Shown here: positions 1 through 44,149 of the stretch, in pieces
How positions within the stretch are numbered: position 1 is the stretch's first letter
How the letters are laid out: the number at the start of each line of letters is the position of its first letter
NCBI GenBank assembly: GCA_017591395.1
Contig: WEDG01004271.1
Coordinates: 62,001 to 126,000, forward strand
Direction of reading: 5' to 3'
Source of the DNA: Schistocephalus solidus
Taxonomy: Eukaryota > Platyhelminthes > Cestoda > Diphyllobothriidea > Diphyllobothriidae
DNA length: 64,000 nt
Translations under genes and position numbers: made by a program
The notes under the pieces: model-generated
What the model was told of the DNA's origin: nothing
The model's input: the letters and a program-made list of their open reading frames with translations, nothing else
The model's database searches: none

Positions 1-1385
1 TGCCCACAGATGGATGGATCATCGCCTCATCATCTCCAAGATGAGACTTTGTCTACAGCCACGCAGTAGACCCCAAGGTAAACGGTCACCAGTTAAGTTG
101 ACTACTGTTTTGATCAATGGGCTCGCTCATCATCTCCATTTTAGCAACGAACTTGCCAACCGCCTAGCTAATCCCTTAGTCGCCGACGGGGATTCCTCCG
201 TAGAGAACCACTGGTGTCAACTGAGGAACAGGGTCCAATCCACTGCCCTGAATGCCTTCGGCCCCGTACATCAACACCAGGACCGGTTCGATGACAACGA
301 CGTAGCCATCAACACCTTGCTCGCCGAGAAAAACCGGTTGAACAAGGCCTACGTTGACCACTCTACCGATGCAAAAAAACAGCCTTCTACCGAAACCGCC
401 GTCTTGTGCCACAGTGGTTGCGCACGTCAGAGACAACGCAGCCATATTGGAGGCCTTCGCAAGGACCAAAAGAGTGAAGCAGTGCTGCGTCCTCGTGCCT
501 ACCCTCTTCAGTCTCATGTTTTCTGCCATGTTAATGGACGCATACCGTGACGAACTCCCCAGGATCGACATCGCCTACAGGATGGACTGCCAACTCCTCG
601 ATCATCGGCGGATGCACTTCTAGTCGCATGCATTCACAACTACCGTCGGCGAACCTCTCTTTGCCGACGATTGCGCTCCCAGCGCAATGACGGAAGGGGA
701 CATGCAAAGGAGCATGGATCACTTCGCCGCCGCCTGCGACAACTTCCGCCAGATCATTGACACAGAAAAAACGGTGGTCATGCATCAGCCACCGCTTAAC
801 ACCGCTCACAATGCACCAATGTCAATGGTGCCCAACTGAAAGCCGTGGACACCTTCACCTACCCGGATAGCAACCTCGCCCGAAGCGCCAAAATCGACGA
901 AGATGTCAACCATCGGATCTTCAAAGCCAGTCGAGCCTTCGGATGTATGCAAAACATCGTCTGGAATCGGCATCGTCTTTACCTCAGCACTAAACTCGAG
1001 ATGTGCAAAGCTGTGATCTTGCAAACGCTGCTGTATAGAGCAAAGACCTGGACGGTCTACCAGAAGCACGCCTGCAAGCTCAGCCACTTCCATCTCAGCA
1101 ATGTATCCACATAATACTAAAGCTGAAATGGCAAGACAGGATCCCGGACACAAGCCACGTGCGTCTCCATGAAAACCTGCAGTATAACACCTCCAGCTAT
1201 ATCACATTACTATATATCTCCTCGCCAGTCTCTACATCACGCGCGATCACACTCAACACCACACAAAAAGTATTTTCAACAAGCACCTCCCACTGAGAGA
1301 GAAGCATCATCCTCGGCTCCTACTCCATCTGCTGCATACGTGATCCGAGCCTCAGGTTATCAAGGTTTACTAAAAGCTGTGGCTT
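1..1385 (+). mobile_element. Non-LTR retrotransposon (zinc-finger LINE), internally deleted dead copy, cut by left edge
   Basis: This is a decayed copy of the same LINE family seen at 26.4-30.1 kb. The start reads as the end of the endonuclease domain (DHRLIISKM, the D-H motif of AP-type endonucleases). The sequence then jumps near position 400 into the reverse transcriptase around LFSLMFSAMLMDAYRDE, losing roughly 1 kb. It continues through the RT C-terminal part ([38 protein letters not shown], and [14 protein letters not shown], where the intact family has [11 protein letters not shown]). A second jump near 1155 leads directly into 3' untranslated sequence, so the C-terminal zinc fingers are missing. 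Several stops and frameshifts break the reading frame. It cannot be autonomous. The 5' part is outside the window. Confidence 0.85.
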
Positions 1386-1904
1386 AGAAATATGCCAACA
1401 GGGGGTCAGGTCATGCTGTGGCGCGCGAAGACGGGTTCGTCAGCCCTGTCGGCCACTGCGTCCACTCCCGAATCAGACTACCGACAGGTTCGGATGGTGG
1501 TCTGAATTTTGGGTTTGGGGGAAAGAGTGAGGTCGACGGCTCAGCGCATTTTCCTCACTATAAACAATCTGACAGTGCGCTAAGAGACGTGGCATGGAAG
1601 ACTGCCAGCTGATGGGATAACTCGGCCTCCATACGGAGAGTCAGACTGCAATGGCTCCTTCTTAATGCTGTCTTGATAGCATTCCCCATCAGCTGGGATC
1701 TGAGCCGCCCCTCCCTTATGTTGTTGTGTTCTTATTCGGTGTTGGACAAGTGCGTGGGCTTGCGCCCTCTCCATTTCCCGTCTTCTCGACTCTGTCTCGA
1801 CACCGGGTCCCGCTGGGGAAGTTAAATAGTGAGGTAGATGTAGCGAGTCTGCTCGCACTATAAACCAGCGAAAGTCACCGTTCCTGCAACACTATGCTGT
1901 GGAG
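1386..1904 (+). repeat. Tail repeat of the zinc-finger LINE, copy 1
   Basis: This dispersed repeat follows the dead LINE directly and matches in order the DNA after the longer LINE at 30.15-31.0 kb. Shared landmarks are a segment around 1540-1570 (cgcattttcctcactataaa), the 'aatggctccttcttaatg' motif near 1650 and the 'agtcaccgttcctgcaac' motif near 1873. Because it follows both LINE copies in the same orientation, I read it as their long 3' untranslated tail. An independent repeat that the LINE inserted beside is the alternative. Confidence 0.7.
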
Positions 1905-2185
1905 TACACGGTGGACGTCACCAAAATCGACGGTCGAACTGTCGGATGGAGCGAATCCCGACGTCATATTTATGTACACATTTGACCCAACTGTGAAAAA
2001 CTCGGCCATCTCGAATATCCTGTGTCAGCGTTTAATGGAACTTAAAGCATCCCATTAAACGCTGACACAGGATATTCGAGATGGCCGAGTTTTTCAAAGT
2101 TGGGTCAAATGTGTACATAAATATGACGTCGGGATTCGCTCCATCCGACATTTCGACCGTTGATTTTGGTGACGTCCACCGTGTA
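1905..2185. repeat. Large near-perfect palindrome, 134-bp arms, 13-nt loop
   Basis: Positions 1905-2038 and 2052-2185 are reverse complements with only a few mismatches, separated by 13 nt. The outer part of each arm is the tail-repeat segment containing 'acggtggacgtcacc'. The inner part (around 1950-2038) is not seen elsewhere in the window. It could be a fold-back duplication made during retrotransposition, or an assembly artefact such as an unsplit hairpin read. Confidence 0.9.
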
Positions 2186-2364
2186 ATAAAAAAATACGCC
2201 AAAGGCAGTAATAATACAGGATCGCTAAGTGCAACGGAGTTGAGGCCGTAATCTGGACCACATGTGCCAATATTCGCTGATGAAATCCATTGTGCTTCAA
2301 GTCAAGGCGTCGGTAACCCAAACTTTCAGGCCTCTAAACCTGAAATACCCGTTTCTTCTAAACA

Positions 2365-2590
2365 TAAATGAGCCTATGGAGTAGAGCGTTGGACTCGAAG
2401 ACACTCGATGACCGAAGAATCCGAATGCAAATCTTAGAACCCGCAAACCTGAGGTTGGGTAAGGTTGAATGATGACGCTAATGAGCCAGAAACGGCTAGC
2501 CCAGTCGTGATTTCCTTCAGTACTTCTTTCTGCGTTATTAGTGGTCACTGTGCGACTGCCCGCAAGGACCACAGATTGAGTCCCTGAAGC
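2365..2590 (+). repeat. tRNA-derived SINE, copy 1 (degraded)
   Basis: The left end resembles a tRNA gene (gagtagagcgttggactcg near 2377, an A-box-like stretch). It is followed by the family body: 'ctgaggttgggtaaggttg', 'gctaatgagccagaaacggc' and a 'gtgatttccttc' segment. The same body occurs at 12.7-12.9, 19.4, 31.7 and 51.6 kb. The B box is degraded. Confidence 0.65.
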
Positions 2591-3424
2591 ACAACGGCAT
2601 GAACAGGTCTCGTACGTTGATCGGTGAAGGAACTTCTAACGACATATAATAACCGTTCCAGCAAAATACTGAAACGGTTCCTATGTAAACTCGCAGATCA
2701 AGTGTGGTCTATGAGAGTTCGATCGTCGTGAGATCAACCACTATACCACGAGGTGAGTGCAGTGTTGACCTGCATGCGGATTTGCTCATTGTAAAACAGT
2801 CTTTGGAAACGTTGATCTCGCTTCCCCCCACACTTATCCTGCTTCTATAGGAAGAAAAAGACACCGTATGGGATATGGGTGTGTTTGCAATATCTGGCTT
2901 TTCTGATACGATGTCCAAACGCGTCACATCGATTCTAATTCCTAGATAGCATCTTGCATATCTCATAGAAGAGTTGTCACGAGGGAAGAAGCATCGTGTA
3001 GTTTGTCCCTTGTTTCAAGGGGAGACACAGTTACCCGTCATTTGGCAACCTTCCAAACCACAATCATTAGTGCGTCGTAATATTTTCAAACTTGCGTGAA
3101 TTATTTCGCAACGAATGCACTAAACCACCACGAGGGAGGAAACCTGAGCATCAGCTTCGCACTCTCTCATGCACCAGTAATCTGTCAACCGGCTGGCGAT
3201 GATGTTGGGCGCAGTGGTTGATAGGTCATGCGTCCCCGTCTAAGGGGTGCACTTGCAACTTGTACCAACGTGCATTTATGTTCCGAAACGAGTTGAGTGG
3301 AAATCTTTGTGACCACTGAAACATCAATACCACCAGCACTCAACAAACAATGTAGAATTCACTGAAAGAGTAGAAAATACGGCAACTGCTTAAAAGTAAA
3401 TACGAAACACTTATCTGAAGTAGC
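2591..3424. other. Unassigned non-coding stretch
   Basis: Only short random-looking open frames are present. I see no splice-bounded coding pattern, repeat match or RNA gene. Confidence 0.5.
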
Positions 3425-4135
3425 TAACCAACGTCCGCTCGACCGTCGCGAACGACGATTTTCACCATGTGTTCCGCAGCATGGTGGAGACGTGGATGGT
3501 GACCCATGCGTAAATCAGTTTATACTGATGGTAAACCTTCGCAGCATCTACCGCACTCTCTTCGTCTCACATACACGAGCCCAGGGCCAAGAGGGGTCAG
3601 AAAGACCGGGTACGGGATCGGGCGCAGTGGCCAACAACGCTAAAAAGCCCATCTACACGTGCCACTCACGTCTGGTCCGTTCACGATAGACCAGTGTCTC
3701 ACAGATGCAAGAAAGGGGCGGCTCGGGTCCATACAACAGGCCACGCGGAAGATTCGCTGTACTAACATGAGGGAAAGATTACTGTACAGTAGGCGTTAAT
3801 CGGGCTGCGTACCTATAACACATGCTATACAAGGGGGTGTAGTGGCCTGCATAGGGGCAGGACCGTGGCACAGCATCTAATTGCGTCCATTAGGTCACTG
3901 ACGGGCCCGATCATGTGTAGACTGATGCCTGGGAGTGGAAAAAATGTGTGAGGTCGACTCTGGCGACTGCGTCTCGACGGCACTCACGGTATATGCCGCA
4001 CAACAAACAACGGTGGCACGTTTTAAAACTATCGCGGTGCGGTAAAAACCGTGGTTTGGAAGGCTGTCAACTGATTGAACAAAAATCGGTTCGCTCAGAA
4101 CGGAAAGACGAACTGAAATATCTCCCTCTTAATGT
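3425..4135. repeat. Degraded fragments of the LINE tail repeat
   Basis: Around 3470-3640 there is a weak minus-oriented match to the tail repeat ('catctaccgcactctctt', then an agtcagaaagaccgg-like stretch). Around 4017-4135 there is a short plus-oriented piece (aaactatcgcggtgcg, ggtttggaaggctgtcaact, tctccctcttaatgt). The DNA between is not recognisable. Confidence 0.5.
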
Positions 4136-5019
4136 TGCGTCTATGGAACTTACACGGAGGAATTAGCTAACCAAACACATCCACCCCGCTCCAGAAATTT
4201 CATGTTATGCCTACGCATATTGGTTCAGGCAAGGCACTGAGTACAGGTACCCAGAGAGCAACTACGGAAAGAAGCTCAGGTCATCCACACACAATAGAAG
4301 GAAGGTAAATGGTGTGGGTCAAGTTCACGGAACTTTAACTTTCGTCAGCCCCTCGTTTCGTGATTCCCTGCAGTTGTTTAGCAAGCAATTTACCCAGCTC
4401 TGCTACCAGAAAATTGTCATGGTATGTCCCCAAAGGCCTTAACCATGGCGTCAAAAAATTACTGTACAAACTTCGTGGGCCATAGAAAACAAAGATTTTA
4501 TGGGAAGATTGGGTGCGAATTGAGGATTTCTCATAAAATAGTAAACAGGAGTATCCGCGAGTTGTAACCGACAAAAAGGAAAAAAGTGGGCTCCCCTTGC
4601 CAATGGCCCAGTGCTGCCGGCTTTCAATGACAACTACGTCAGCGATAAGTTACGAGTTCTGAAAGCTGTCATACATACTCTATGGACTACAACAGAAATA
4701 ATTCCAGACAGATCTACGCAAGCAAAGACACTCGCTAATACCACAGACTGCCTAAGTAGCGGAGATCGAAGTGGAGTCTATGGACTAAAGTTAAGCATTC
4801 TGTCACTGGTATAACCCAGCCTAGTACTTAGAATTCACAAGAAGCGTACGTTTGCTTGACTTTTGCCCCAAAAAGAACACGGTAGAAAGGGGGAAAACGA
4901 TCGGTCACTGAAAAACCGCGCGTATTTATAGCATCTCGTTCAAGTTGGTCCTTTCTGTCTAATCCGCATCAAGAGAAAAAACTACAAGAGCCGAAAAACT
5001 TCTGGCGGACATGAACCAA
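4136..5019. other. Unassigned non-coding stretch
   Basis: No coding, repeat or RNA feature could be supported here. Confidence 0.5.
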
Positions 5020-6180
5020 CTAGATCTGACGAAGCACTCTGGTGGGGTGCATGTTCACGGCATACAGTGTTGAAAATGCGCACACAGACCCTTTTGTGAG
5101 ATCGACTCTTCGTGGGAAATTTGACATTTCATCAGTCACAGAGCCCACAGACGCGCATGCTGATGGACATACGTACAATAGGTTGATACACACGACAGTT
5201 CGACAGTCAATTTCGGTTACGTCCACCGTGTACTCCACACCGGGGTGGTGCAAGTACGGTGACTGGCACGTGATTTAGTTTAAAGTGATAGTAGACCTGA
5301 AATGCATCTAACGCACTCTCTCCTCCTCCCCCCACATATGCACGGTGTCACGACAGAGTCAAGAAGACCGGAGATGGGAGAGGGCGCAGTTGGTTGGGGC
5401 GGCGGGGGCCCCTTACCGCCCCTGGGCATGCCACCACACCCCCCATGTTTGGCATTTGTTATGGGATGAAAACCTGAATAACGCCTGCACACAACAGTTC
5501 AACTGTCGTAGTCCGACGATGTCCACCGTATGCTCCACAGCATGGTGTTGCAGGGACGGTCACTTGCGCGTGGATTAGTTTTAAGTGATAGTAGCCTTGT
5601 GCTGCAGCTACCGCACTCTCTCTTCCTACCCCACCTGACCCCGGTGTCATGACAGAGCCAAGAAGACCGGAGGCGGGAGAAGACGCACGTGGCTGGCGCG
5701 GCCGGAGCCGCCCCTGGGTGTACCACCACACCTGGCTTGGATCCCACGGAGTGGGAGTGCCATAAAGACCACATTAAGAAGGAGCCATTGCAGCCTGACT
5801 CTCAGTCCGCCAGTTAGCCACTCCACACAAAACACACATTGGGCTGAGCACACGGTCAGAGTTATCCCGTCAGTTAGCAACCCTCAAAGCCACGGCTTTT
5901 AGCGCACCGTGATGGGTTCAAGCGCGTCAGATTGTTTATAGTGAGGAAAATGCGCTGAGCCATCGACCTCACTCTCTTCCCCCCCCCCACAATAAGACCA
6001 CCGTCCGAGCCGGTCAGTTGTCTGATGCAGAAGTGGGCGCAGCTGCTCGTGACCTCGTCTACGCGTACTAAGTACACAAACTAGCCCCAAACACCAGGAT
6101 TCCACACAACAGGGGGTTGAACGGCTCACATCTCACATGTATGAGAGTGCCGGAGGTCACATTAAGACGTTGGGATGGAC
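5020..6180 (-). repeat. Tail repeat of the zinc-finger LINE, solo copy 2, internally duplicated
   Basis: This is a reverse-oriented copy of the repeat that follows the LINEs at 1.4 and 30.2 kb, without any LINE coding sequence. One module (gtccaccgt..., agtgatagtag..., cgcactctct..., aagaagaccggag...) occurs twice in tandem, at about 5170-5430 and 5505-5730. Further right it runs through 'ggagtgggagtgccataaag', 'ggagccattgcagcctgac' and 'gattgtttatagtgagg'. A 5'-truncated LINE insertion that kept only its 3' tail would look like this. Confidence 0.75.
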
Positions 6181-8036
6181 GCCCCAGCAACTATCTCACG
6201 CTTTCTTCCATCTGTAGTGCATTATTTAACTGCTTGAACCTAACAATCAAATGGTGCAAATACTAAGCGGAATGTCTTTTACGGTTGAACATGTCGCCTG
6301 TTGCACCTTAAGCATACATACATATATAGTTTAGAGGTATCTGACTGGAGACGGGCATGGATAGTTCCATCTAGTCAGGTAGCCCAGAAAGAAGTTAAAG
6401 CAGCTAGTTATTAGCGTCAGTTATCGAGAAGAGAGTACAACCTGCAACGTTCTGAACACAACTAAGTGCGATGCTTCAAAAGGAGATGGCATAAACAGAC
6501 CTAATTCCGACGTAAAAGTGAAGATTCATCGAAGTGGGGGCTCTGAGATTGGCAACCAACGCTATAACCAAAGAAGGGCCTAGACACGTGTCCATTCACT
6601 TTCAGTATATGCTGTTACTTCGAAGACACTTCGGCACAAATATGCGGCGAGCCAGTAACGTTGCGTAGCCGATTTCAAATAGTGTAGGACATTTCTTAGT
6701 GATCAGAGTTAATTAATGTCGTGTCGTAGTTACCCATCAACTCAATGCGAGCACAAATGAGCACAGGTCGGATCCTCAGCGGATGTTGCAACCCGAAAAC
6801 AGATCTAGATTGAGCCATCAACGAGTGTCCGCCTGTGGATTTGCGATTTTAAATAAACTGATGCAGAAATAAACCTGCTTTTTTCCTCCACAAGGCCAGA
6901 TCTATAGTAGAGCCAAGCGTTTTTCTATATCAGTGACAAATCCGATGTTGCTGGACGACTTAAGAGCAGTGCAGGTCTATTTTGAGCACAACAAACCTAT
7001 TACCCAAACGTCAAGTATCCTCTCAAACTTTACCTAAAAGCTGACGGAACGCAAATAATCTTCATAAAATTAAGAAAAGGGATGGGCTTATAGAGGTTCA
7101 AGTGGTAGTCTGTAGAAGACCATGTCCGAAAATTAGGCAAGACAGCGCTCTGAAAGGCCGTGAATCAACGGCTCGTGGGTTAATATGTCACTGTGAGAGT
7201 GAAACGACCCCGGTCAATTTCAAAAAACCATGTGGTCAGACTTCTAACTAGCAGAAAGAGTGAACAGGCCAAAGTGATTCGCAAGCAATGTTGAGGAAGA
7301 TCTTGGGAATTTTAACATAAAGCAGTGCAAGGCGAACGGCATGCCGTGAAATCAATACCTATAATTTTTTAAAATCCCCCAGGAAGGTGGGTCACAAGCG
7401 GCGCTACGTAAGTCAGCACTCGTTTTTGGATCTTTGCATGCAACAGCCAAAAAAGAGGTCACATGACGGAGGAGGGATGGCGGGAATCTTAGCGCACCGC
7501 GATAAAAATCTGTCCCGTTAAGTGTGCTGCGAGCTGCAGATGTTCGTCCAAAACCGGTATAAAGATTAAACCTGAAATCTTTTTGAACCAGTGACTTTAA
7601 AACTTTTAGCCTGGCAGAGAGGACACATTTATTGAACAATTTCCAGTTCAAATCCTATATCTTCTGGCAGTTAGCTGGGAACAATACGATAAACAGCTGG
7701 AATTTCCTCGAAATATACATAATTTCTAACAGGCTGCGGAATGTTAAGAGACCAAACGTTTTTACAATAAACCTATGGCAATTTAAGTTAACCACCTCAT
7801 CACCGTTGATGTATTAGAGTGGGACTACTTCCTGCGAAGTAAATTTACCAGAAATAACTAATTGAGGCGGCCAAAGCACCGCCTCAAGTAATCCTCAGCT
7901 ATAGCCGAAGATAAACATTGAAAATTCTGGTGAACGAACAAAAGATGCTGAGTAAAGGCCGGAGTAAGATCACGCGAGGAAACAGGAGCAGTAGCAGCAG
8001 CCTACTCTTAACCAATGAGATATGGTGAATACTAAC
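6181..8036. other. Unassigned DNA downstream of the last visible EFL1 exon (probably intron)
   Basis: I looked here on the minus strand for the EFL1 C-terminal domain and did not find it. A few short open frames (for example 7352-7651 minus) show no family motif. If EFL1 is intact, this is the start of a long intron leading to exons off the left edge. Confidence 0.5.
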
Positions 8037-39180
<31,144 letters not shown>

Positions 39181-40369
39181 GCTCTTCGAACATACAGACC
39201 GAATTATATGACGCGCTGCACATTCGGCTTGATATTCATAGCAAGTTGGGTTTTCGTAAGTGCTACTTTTCAACTGAGGCAAGAAGCCGCTATACTTTTC
39301 TTTGCTTTTCAAGAAGATAAACTAAATCCTCATAATATATGAAAATGTTAATGCACAGATCAAGCGAGGAAGACTTCTTTATTGGAAGGGAGATTGTACA
39401 AAAGCAATTCAGGAGCAAGAGTTAGGTCATGTACCTGGAAGTTCCAGTAGTCCTAAGACCAACGTACATCAACCCATAAATTTGGATCAATTTCAAGAAC
39501 ATGAAACTTCGTGAACCCTACGACTCTACTAATGGAGGTAGCCTTTGGCAAACACATTGAATCTTTTGAGTCCAAATACGGATGTAATCTACTAGGGTTG
39601 TGCGCTTGAACATAATTTGTCATCGTAGTCCACAATTAAAAATCTATCAAATGGTCAAAGACGCATAATTGCCCGTTATATGAAATATATTAACTGTTTG
39701 ACCAGTTTTGCTCGCGCAGGCACACATTTACCAGAAGAGGAGAGAGCGAACCGTGCCTCTCATATGTCCGATGACAGCCAAAAGGACAAATATTAGTGTT
39801 GCGAAAATTCCCATTAAAAGATTCAAAAGATGACTTGGCGAGCATACGCGCTGTTTTCGATAAGTTCTCTTCAGGCTAGTTCAGTTATTGGGAAACACTG
39901 GAACGTAGTAAAATTTAAAACATGAAATCTATAATGTCCATCCGTTTGTGTGGGTTATCTGAGAGGTTTGCATAGGGGAAGGATGATAAGAAATAGTGTA
40001 ATAGGCGGCATTGGGTGTCTGTTAGAGCCGGTCTAGGGGAAGGCATAGGACAGAGCTGGCTCGGGTAATGCATGCAGTTAAGCGGCCGTTGGCCAAGCTA
40101 AGCGCGGAACTTGTATGAGGTACTTTTGTGCGCAAAAGACCGACTTCTTCAACCTAATGACATTCGCTTCTGCTGCAGTATACGCTGACTCAGTGGCTTA
40201 GGGTGAATTAGTGGGACTCTCATAATTACACGGAAAGCTTCGCTGGGGTCCACACTATGCCCAGTGTCAACCAGATGTGCAAGGTTGGCATTTTTATGCT
40301 CTTTAAGTCACTTTATTGAGGGAATTAGGGTTGAGCCTTTGAGCTCCCTATTCACATTCAAAAATGACA
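39181..40369. promoter_or_regulatory. Upstream flank of EFL1, presumed promoter region
   Basis: This is the DNA 5' of the EFL1 start codon up to the CR1 element. I see no clear TATA box, CpG cluster or splice-leader acceptor, and no other gene. It is called only from position. Confidence 0.3.
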
Positions 40370-41635
40370 ATAGAATAAGCGTTTAAAGCAATAACTCTGT
40401 CAAATGAAAACGTTAGGTCCTCGATATTGGTTGGCCAGCCATAAGCCTCCTCTACTGACACATGCTTTATTATATGAACAATAGTTTCTCAGCAAATAAG
40501 TATCCAGTTTGCCTTTAAATGTGTCAAAAGTTGCTGAAAGGTCCACCTCATCAGGTAATCCGTTCCATGCACCAACTGCCCTCTGCGAAAAGGCTTTCCG
40601 GCGGACGTCTGTGTGGACCAATTTTCTCTGCAGTTTAAAAGGATGACCCCGCAGGTGTTCCGTCTCAGCCAATTCGACGACGTCAGCAAATTCTAGGGCA
40701 CACTCGCGGCTTCTGATAATCCGGTAGGTTTGGCTGATGTCCCCGCCTGTAATTGAGAGGAAACAAATCAAGTTCAACTAGTCTGGTTTCGTAAGGCAGA
40801 TGACTAAGATTCCTGACATTCGTAGCCCTCGCCTGCACTCGTTCGAGCTGTAGATAATCCTTCTTAAACCACGGACGCCAGGCCTGGACGGCATATTCCA
40901 AGTGAGATTGAACAAATGCTCCGTAGGTTTTTTGGAATAGTTCCTTATCAATCTGCACAAATCCACGTCTGAGGGCCAATGAAACTTTTGTGTTGCGCGT
41001 TTAGCTGCCTTTAAACACTGTGAAGATGGTTTGAGTGAGGAGTTTATTAGAACACTGAGGTCCTTCTCTAAATCAACAATCAAAAGGGATTGCCCATTGA
41101 GAAGGTATTGGTAGGAATCATCCTCCTTACTGGTCTTTCTGGTACGGGGTTTTAGGACCACACACTTCCCAACGTTAAGATTTAAGAGGTAACGAGCAGA
41201 CCAGCTGCTAAGATGGTTGAGACTCTCTTGAATTGTGTGCCTATCGGCATCAGATCTGATGACCATCCAAAATTTAACATCGTCTGCAAACATGACGGTG
41301 CTGCAACCCAGTTCTTCAACGCAGTCGTTGAAGTAGACTTAGAAGAGTAATGGTTCTAAGATGGAGCCTTGGGGGACACCACTTTGAACAGGAGTAGGTG
41401 TTGACTTCGAGGAATCGATGCACACAGTTTGAAATCTTGCTGTAAGAAAATCTGCAATCCATGTCAGCAGCATTCCTCTTATTCCAATTTCAGATAATTT
41501 ATAGAGTAGACGTTTGTGTGGGACACTACTAAACGCCTCCTTGAAATCAGTGTATATGACGTCAACCCAACCATCTTCGTCTAATGAGCGAGTCCACTGC
41601 TCTGTGGATAGCAATAAACTGGAAAGACAAGAGCG
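40370..41635 (-). mobile_element. CR1-like LINE, 5'-truncated, frame-broken
   Basis: The minus strand starts inside the RT: DVIYTDFKEAFSSVPHKRLL, GIRGMLLTWIADFLTARFQ and PVQSGVPQGSILEPLLF (RT motif QGSxLxPLLF). In the next frame come VMFADDVKFW (FADD), LNVGKCVVLKPR and YLLNGQSLLIVDLEKDLSVL. Further down are the C-terminal blocks (LEYAVQAWRPWFKKD, LERVQARATNV) and the terminal segment RKAFSQRAVGAWNGLPDEVD, a CR1/Jockey hallmark. Four frames are used, so it is dead. The truncation point at about 41635 directly abuts the gypsy element. Confidence 0.85.
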
Positions 41636-41933
41636 ATTCTGGCACGTTGCGCCTTTTCCAACTTACCCCCAACCGATCGCGATGACCTTGTCCTCGACCA
41701 CTTCATAGCTGGCCTCCAAGATTGTGCGGTCTTAAATCACTTCATCCTAAACCGGCCTACAAACCTGACAGTTGCACTATAACTCTGCCGGCGATATGAC
41801 AGTCACCAAATACAAGACACCACCCCGAACCCCTGCAAACCCACTCCCAAGGGACCAAAGCTATATCCTACCCCCTTCCACATCCACGTGACCCCCGGAT
41901 ACCCGACCACCTACCAAGAGAACGACGCTCCCG

Positions 41934-42311
41934 ATGTGGTTCCCCAACCACAAACCAGGGTGCTCATACTGCGTGGCGTACGGACCCCATGCACGTAATT
42001 TCGGGCACAACTCTCCCTGTAAGTCCCCGTTTGTTAACTCTACTCACTTTAACCAACCCAGTCCTGTCTCTGCATTTACCGTTACACTGCTCCTCGACAA
42101 CCACATGGTCCACGCACTAGTCGATACTGGAGCTAACGTATCCCTGGTGACTCATCTTAACCTTCCACAACATTTGCTTAGTCAAATAGAACCATTGCCC
42201 ACACCTCAGCATCTCCGAGCGGCAAATGGCACCTCGATACCTATTTCCGGAACCATTACAAGTGGTCGTCAACGCTTCCTATGTAACTCACGATGTCTTA
42301 GTGACATGTAG
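41934..42311 (+). pseudogene. Gypsy protease segment
   Basis: Aspartic protease motif LVDTGANVSLVT with a preceding hydrophobic strand (FTVTLLLDNHMVHA). A short possible zinc-knuckle remnant (C-x2-C near 41965) precedes it. The frame ends at 42311, before the RT. Confidence 0.75.
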
Positions 42312-42539
42312 CACCTCGTGGTCCCTCGTTCTTGGATTATACTTCCTCGCGAACCATGACTGTATCGTTTACACCCAAGACCGGCGTTAAACATTAGCCC
42401 CTCACACCACCCTGTCTGCCCCGGCAACCTCTTCCGACGACCCCGACCTCGAATATAATGCTGTTCTGTCAGCAGCCGCTTAAAACCCCACACCTTTAGC
42501 TGACATCCTTCCCTCCCCCTCTCAGTAGGCACCGTAGCA

Positions 42540-43910
42540 CATTCCCAGCTGAGGAACCTACTAACCTCTTTTGCCGGACTCTTCACATGGTCCATGGACA
42601 CAATCGGCCGTACACACCTAGACCAGCACACAATCGACACCGGCCAAGCCAAGCCGATCTGGCAACCCACACGACGGATCCCAGTACGATACCGCGATGA
42701 GGTCGAAAAAATGCTGGATGCGTTTTTAGAGGCTAAAATCATCCGACTCTCCTCATCCCTTTGAGCATCCCCCATAGCCTTAGTACCTAAGAAGAACGGT
42801 TCCCGACGTCTATGCATAGACTATCACCGACTAAACGCCATGACGTTACGCAATTCATTTCCATTCCCACGGTTAGACTAAACCCTAGACGCTTGGCAGC
42901 GCCGCACCTGGTTTTTCACACTCGTTCTTAAATCTGGGTACTGGCAAGTTGAGATCCACCCCAGCGACCGCCACAAAACTGCCTTTACTGTTCCTCAAGG
43001 GTTATTTGAATTCCAAAACCTACCCTTCGACCTCTGTTACGCCGCTGCAACCTTCCAACGCCTCAGGTACCATGTACTACGGACCCTTATTCCGTATAAA
43101 TGCCTCGTCTACTTAGACGATAGTATCATTTTTGGGCGCTCCACGCAGGAACACAATGACAACTTACGAGAGGAACTTGAGGCCCTCAAGGATGCTGGCC
43201 TCACACTCAACCCGAAAAAATGTATCTTCCTGCATGCTGAAGTACACTTTCCTGTGACACCTCATCGCTCCTGGATATATAGCCCCCTACCTGACCGCGT
43301 GGAACGGGTATGCACCCGGCCGACGCCCACGAACCAGGCAGAACTAAGCAGTTTTCTAGGCCTAGTATCGTACTGCAGGCGTTTCATGTGCAACTGCACC
43401 CACACTGCAGGCCCACTCCACAAACTCCCAGAGAAGTGTTGAGAGTTCGTTTGGTCAGATGACTGCGCTTTAGCCTTCAACGATTTACGAGCTGCTCTAT
43501 GTTCCGCCCCATTACTCGCCCTCCCGAATGTAGACAAGGACGCGCCCGTATTCAGTTTAGACACAGACACCAGTGGGTACGCCATCGGTGCAGTTCTGTC
43601 ACAGGCCGATACAAAAAACGTCAAACACCCAATTTGCTTCGCCAGTAACACCTCGACAAGAACACAACGCCGGTACTGCATGTTCCGAAGAGAGCTGTTA
43701 ACTATTATAGTATTCCTCCGTCAGTTTAAGCATCTACTGATCGGCAAACGTTTTACCTCACGCACAGACGACCGAGCATTACAGTGGTTGGGCTCATTCA
43801 AGGATCCCGTGGTCCAACTCGCATGCTGGCTAGAATGCCTGCAGGACTTTGACTTTGCCTGCCAGTTCCACCCAGGGCACAAGTATGGCAACGCGGATTC
43901 GCTGTCACGG
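42540..43910 (+). pseudogene. Gypsy reverse transcriptase and RNase H segment
   Basis: RT blocks: QPTRRIPVRYRDEVEKMLD, IALVPKKNGSRRLCIDYHRL, PSDRHKTAFTVPQGLFEFQ and the catalytic YLDDSIIFG near 43110. RNase H: FSLDTDTSGYAIGAVLSQ near 43555, then FRRELLTIIVFLRQFKHLLI, FTSRTDDRALQWL and FHPGHKYGNADSLSR. In-frame stops and a frameshift (near 42762, 42880 and 43440) interrupt it. Confidence 0.85.
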
Positions 43911-44149
43911 TTACTGCAAAATGATAACCTTATAATGGACGCCACGACCACCAGTGTTAACGCTATCACAACGTCAGAACCCACAATACACATCTGGTCG
44001 ATAAATCAGAGCAGCGATCCGGACACAGCTATCATGTATCGCCATCCAATCGAAGGGCTACCAAAACCGACCGAACGAGACATGAAAGTCACAAGTCTGA
44101 GGGCACAACTGCTACTTCATCAATGGCCGTTCTAAACCTTACAAAAGGA

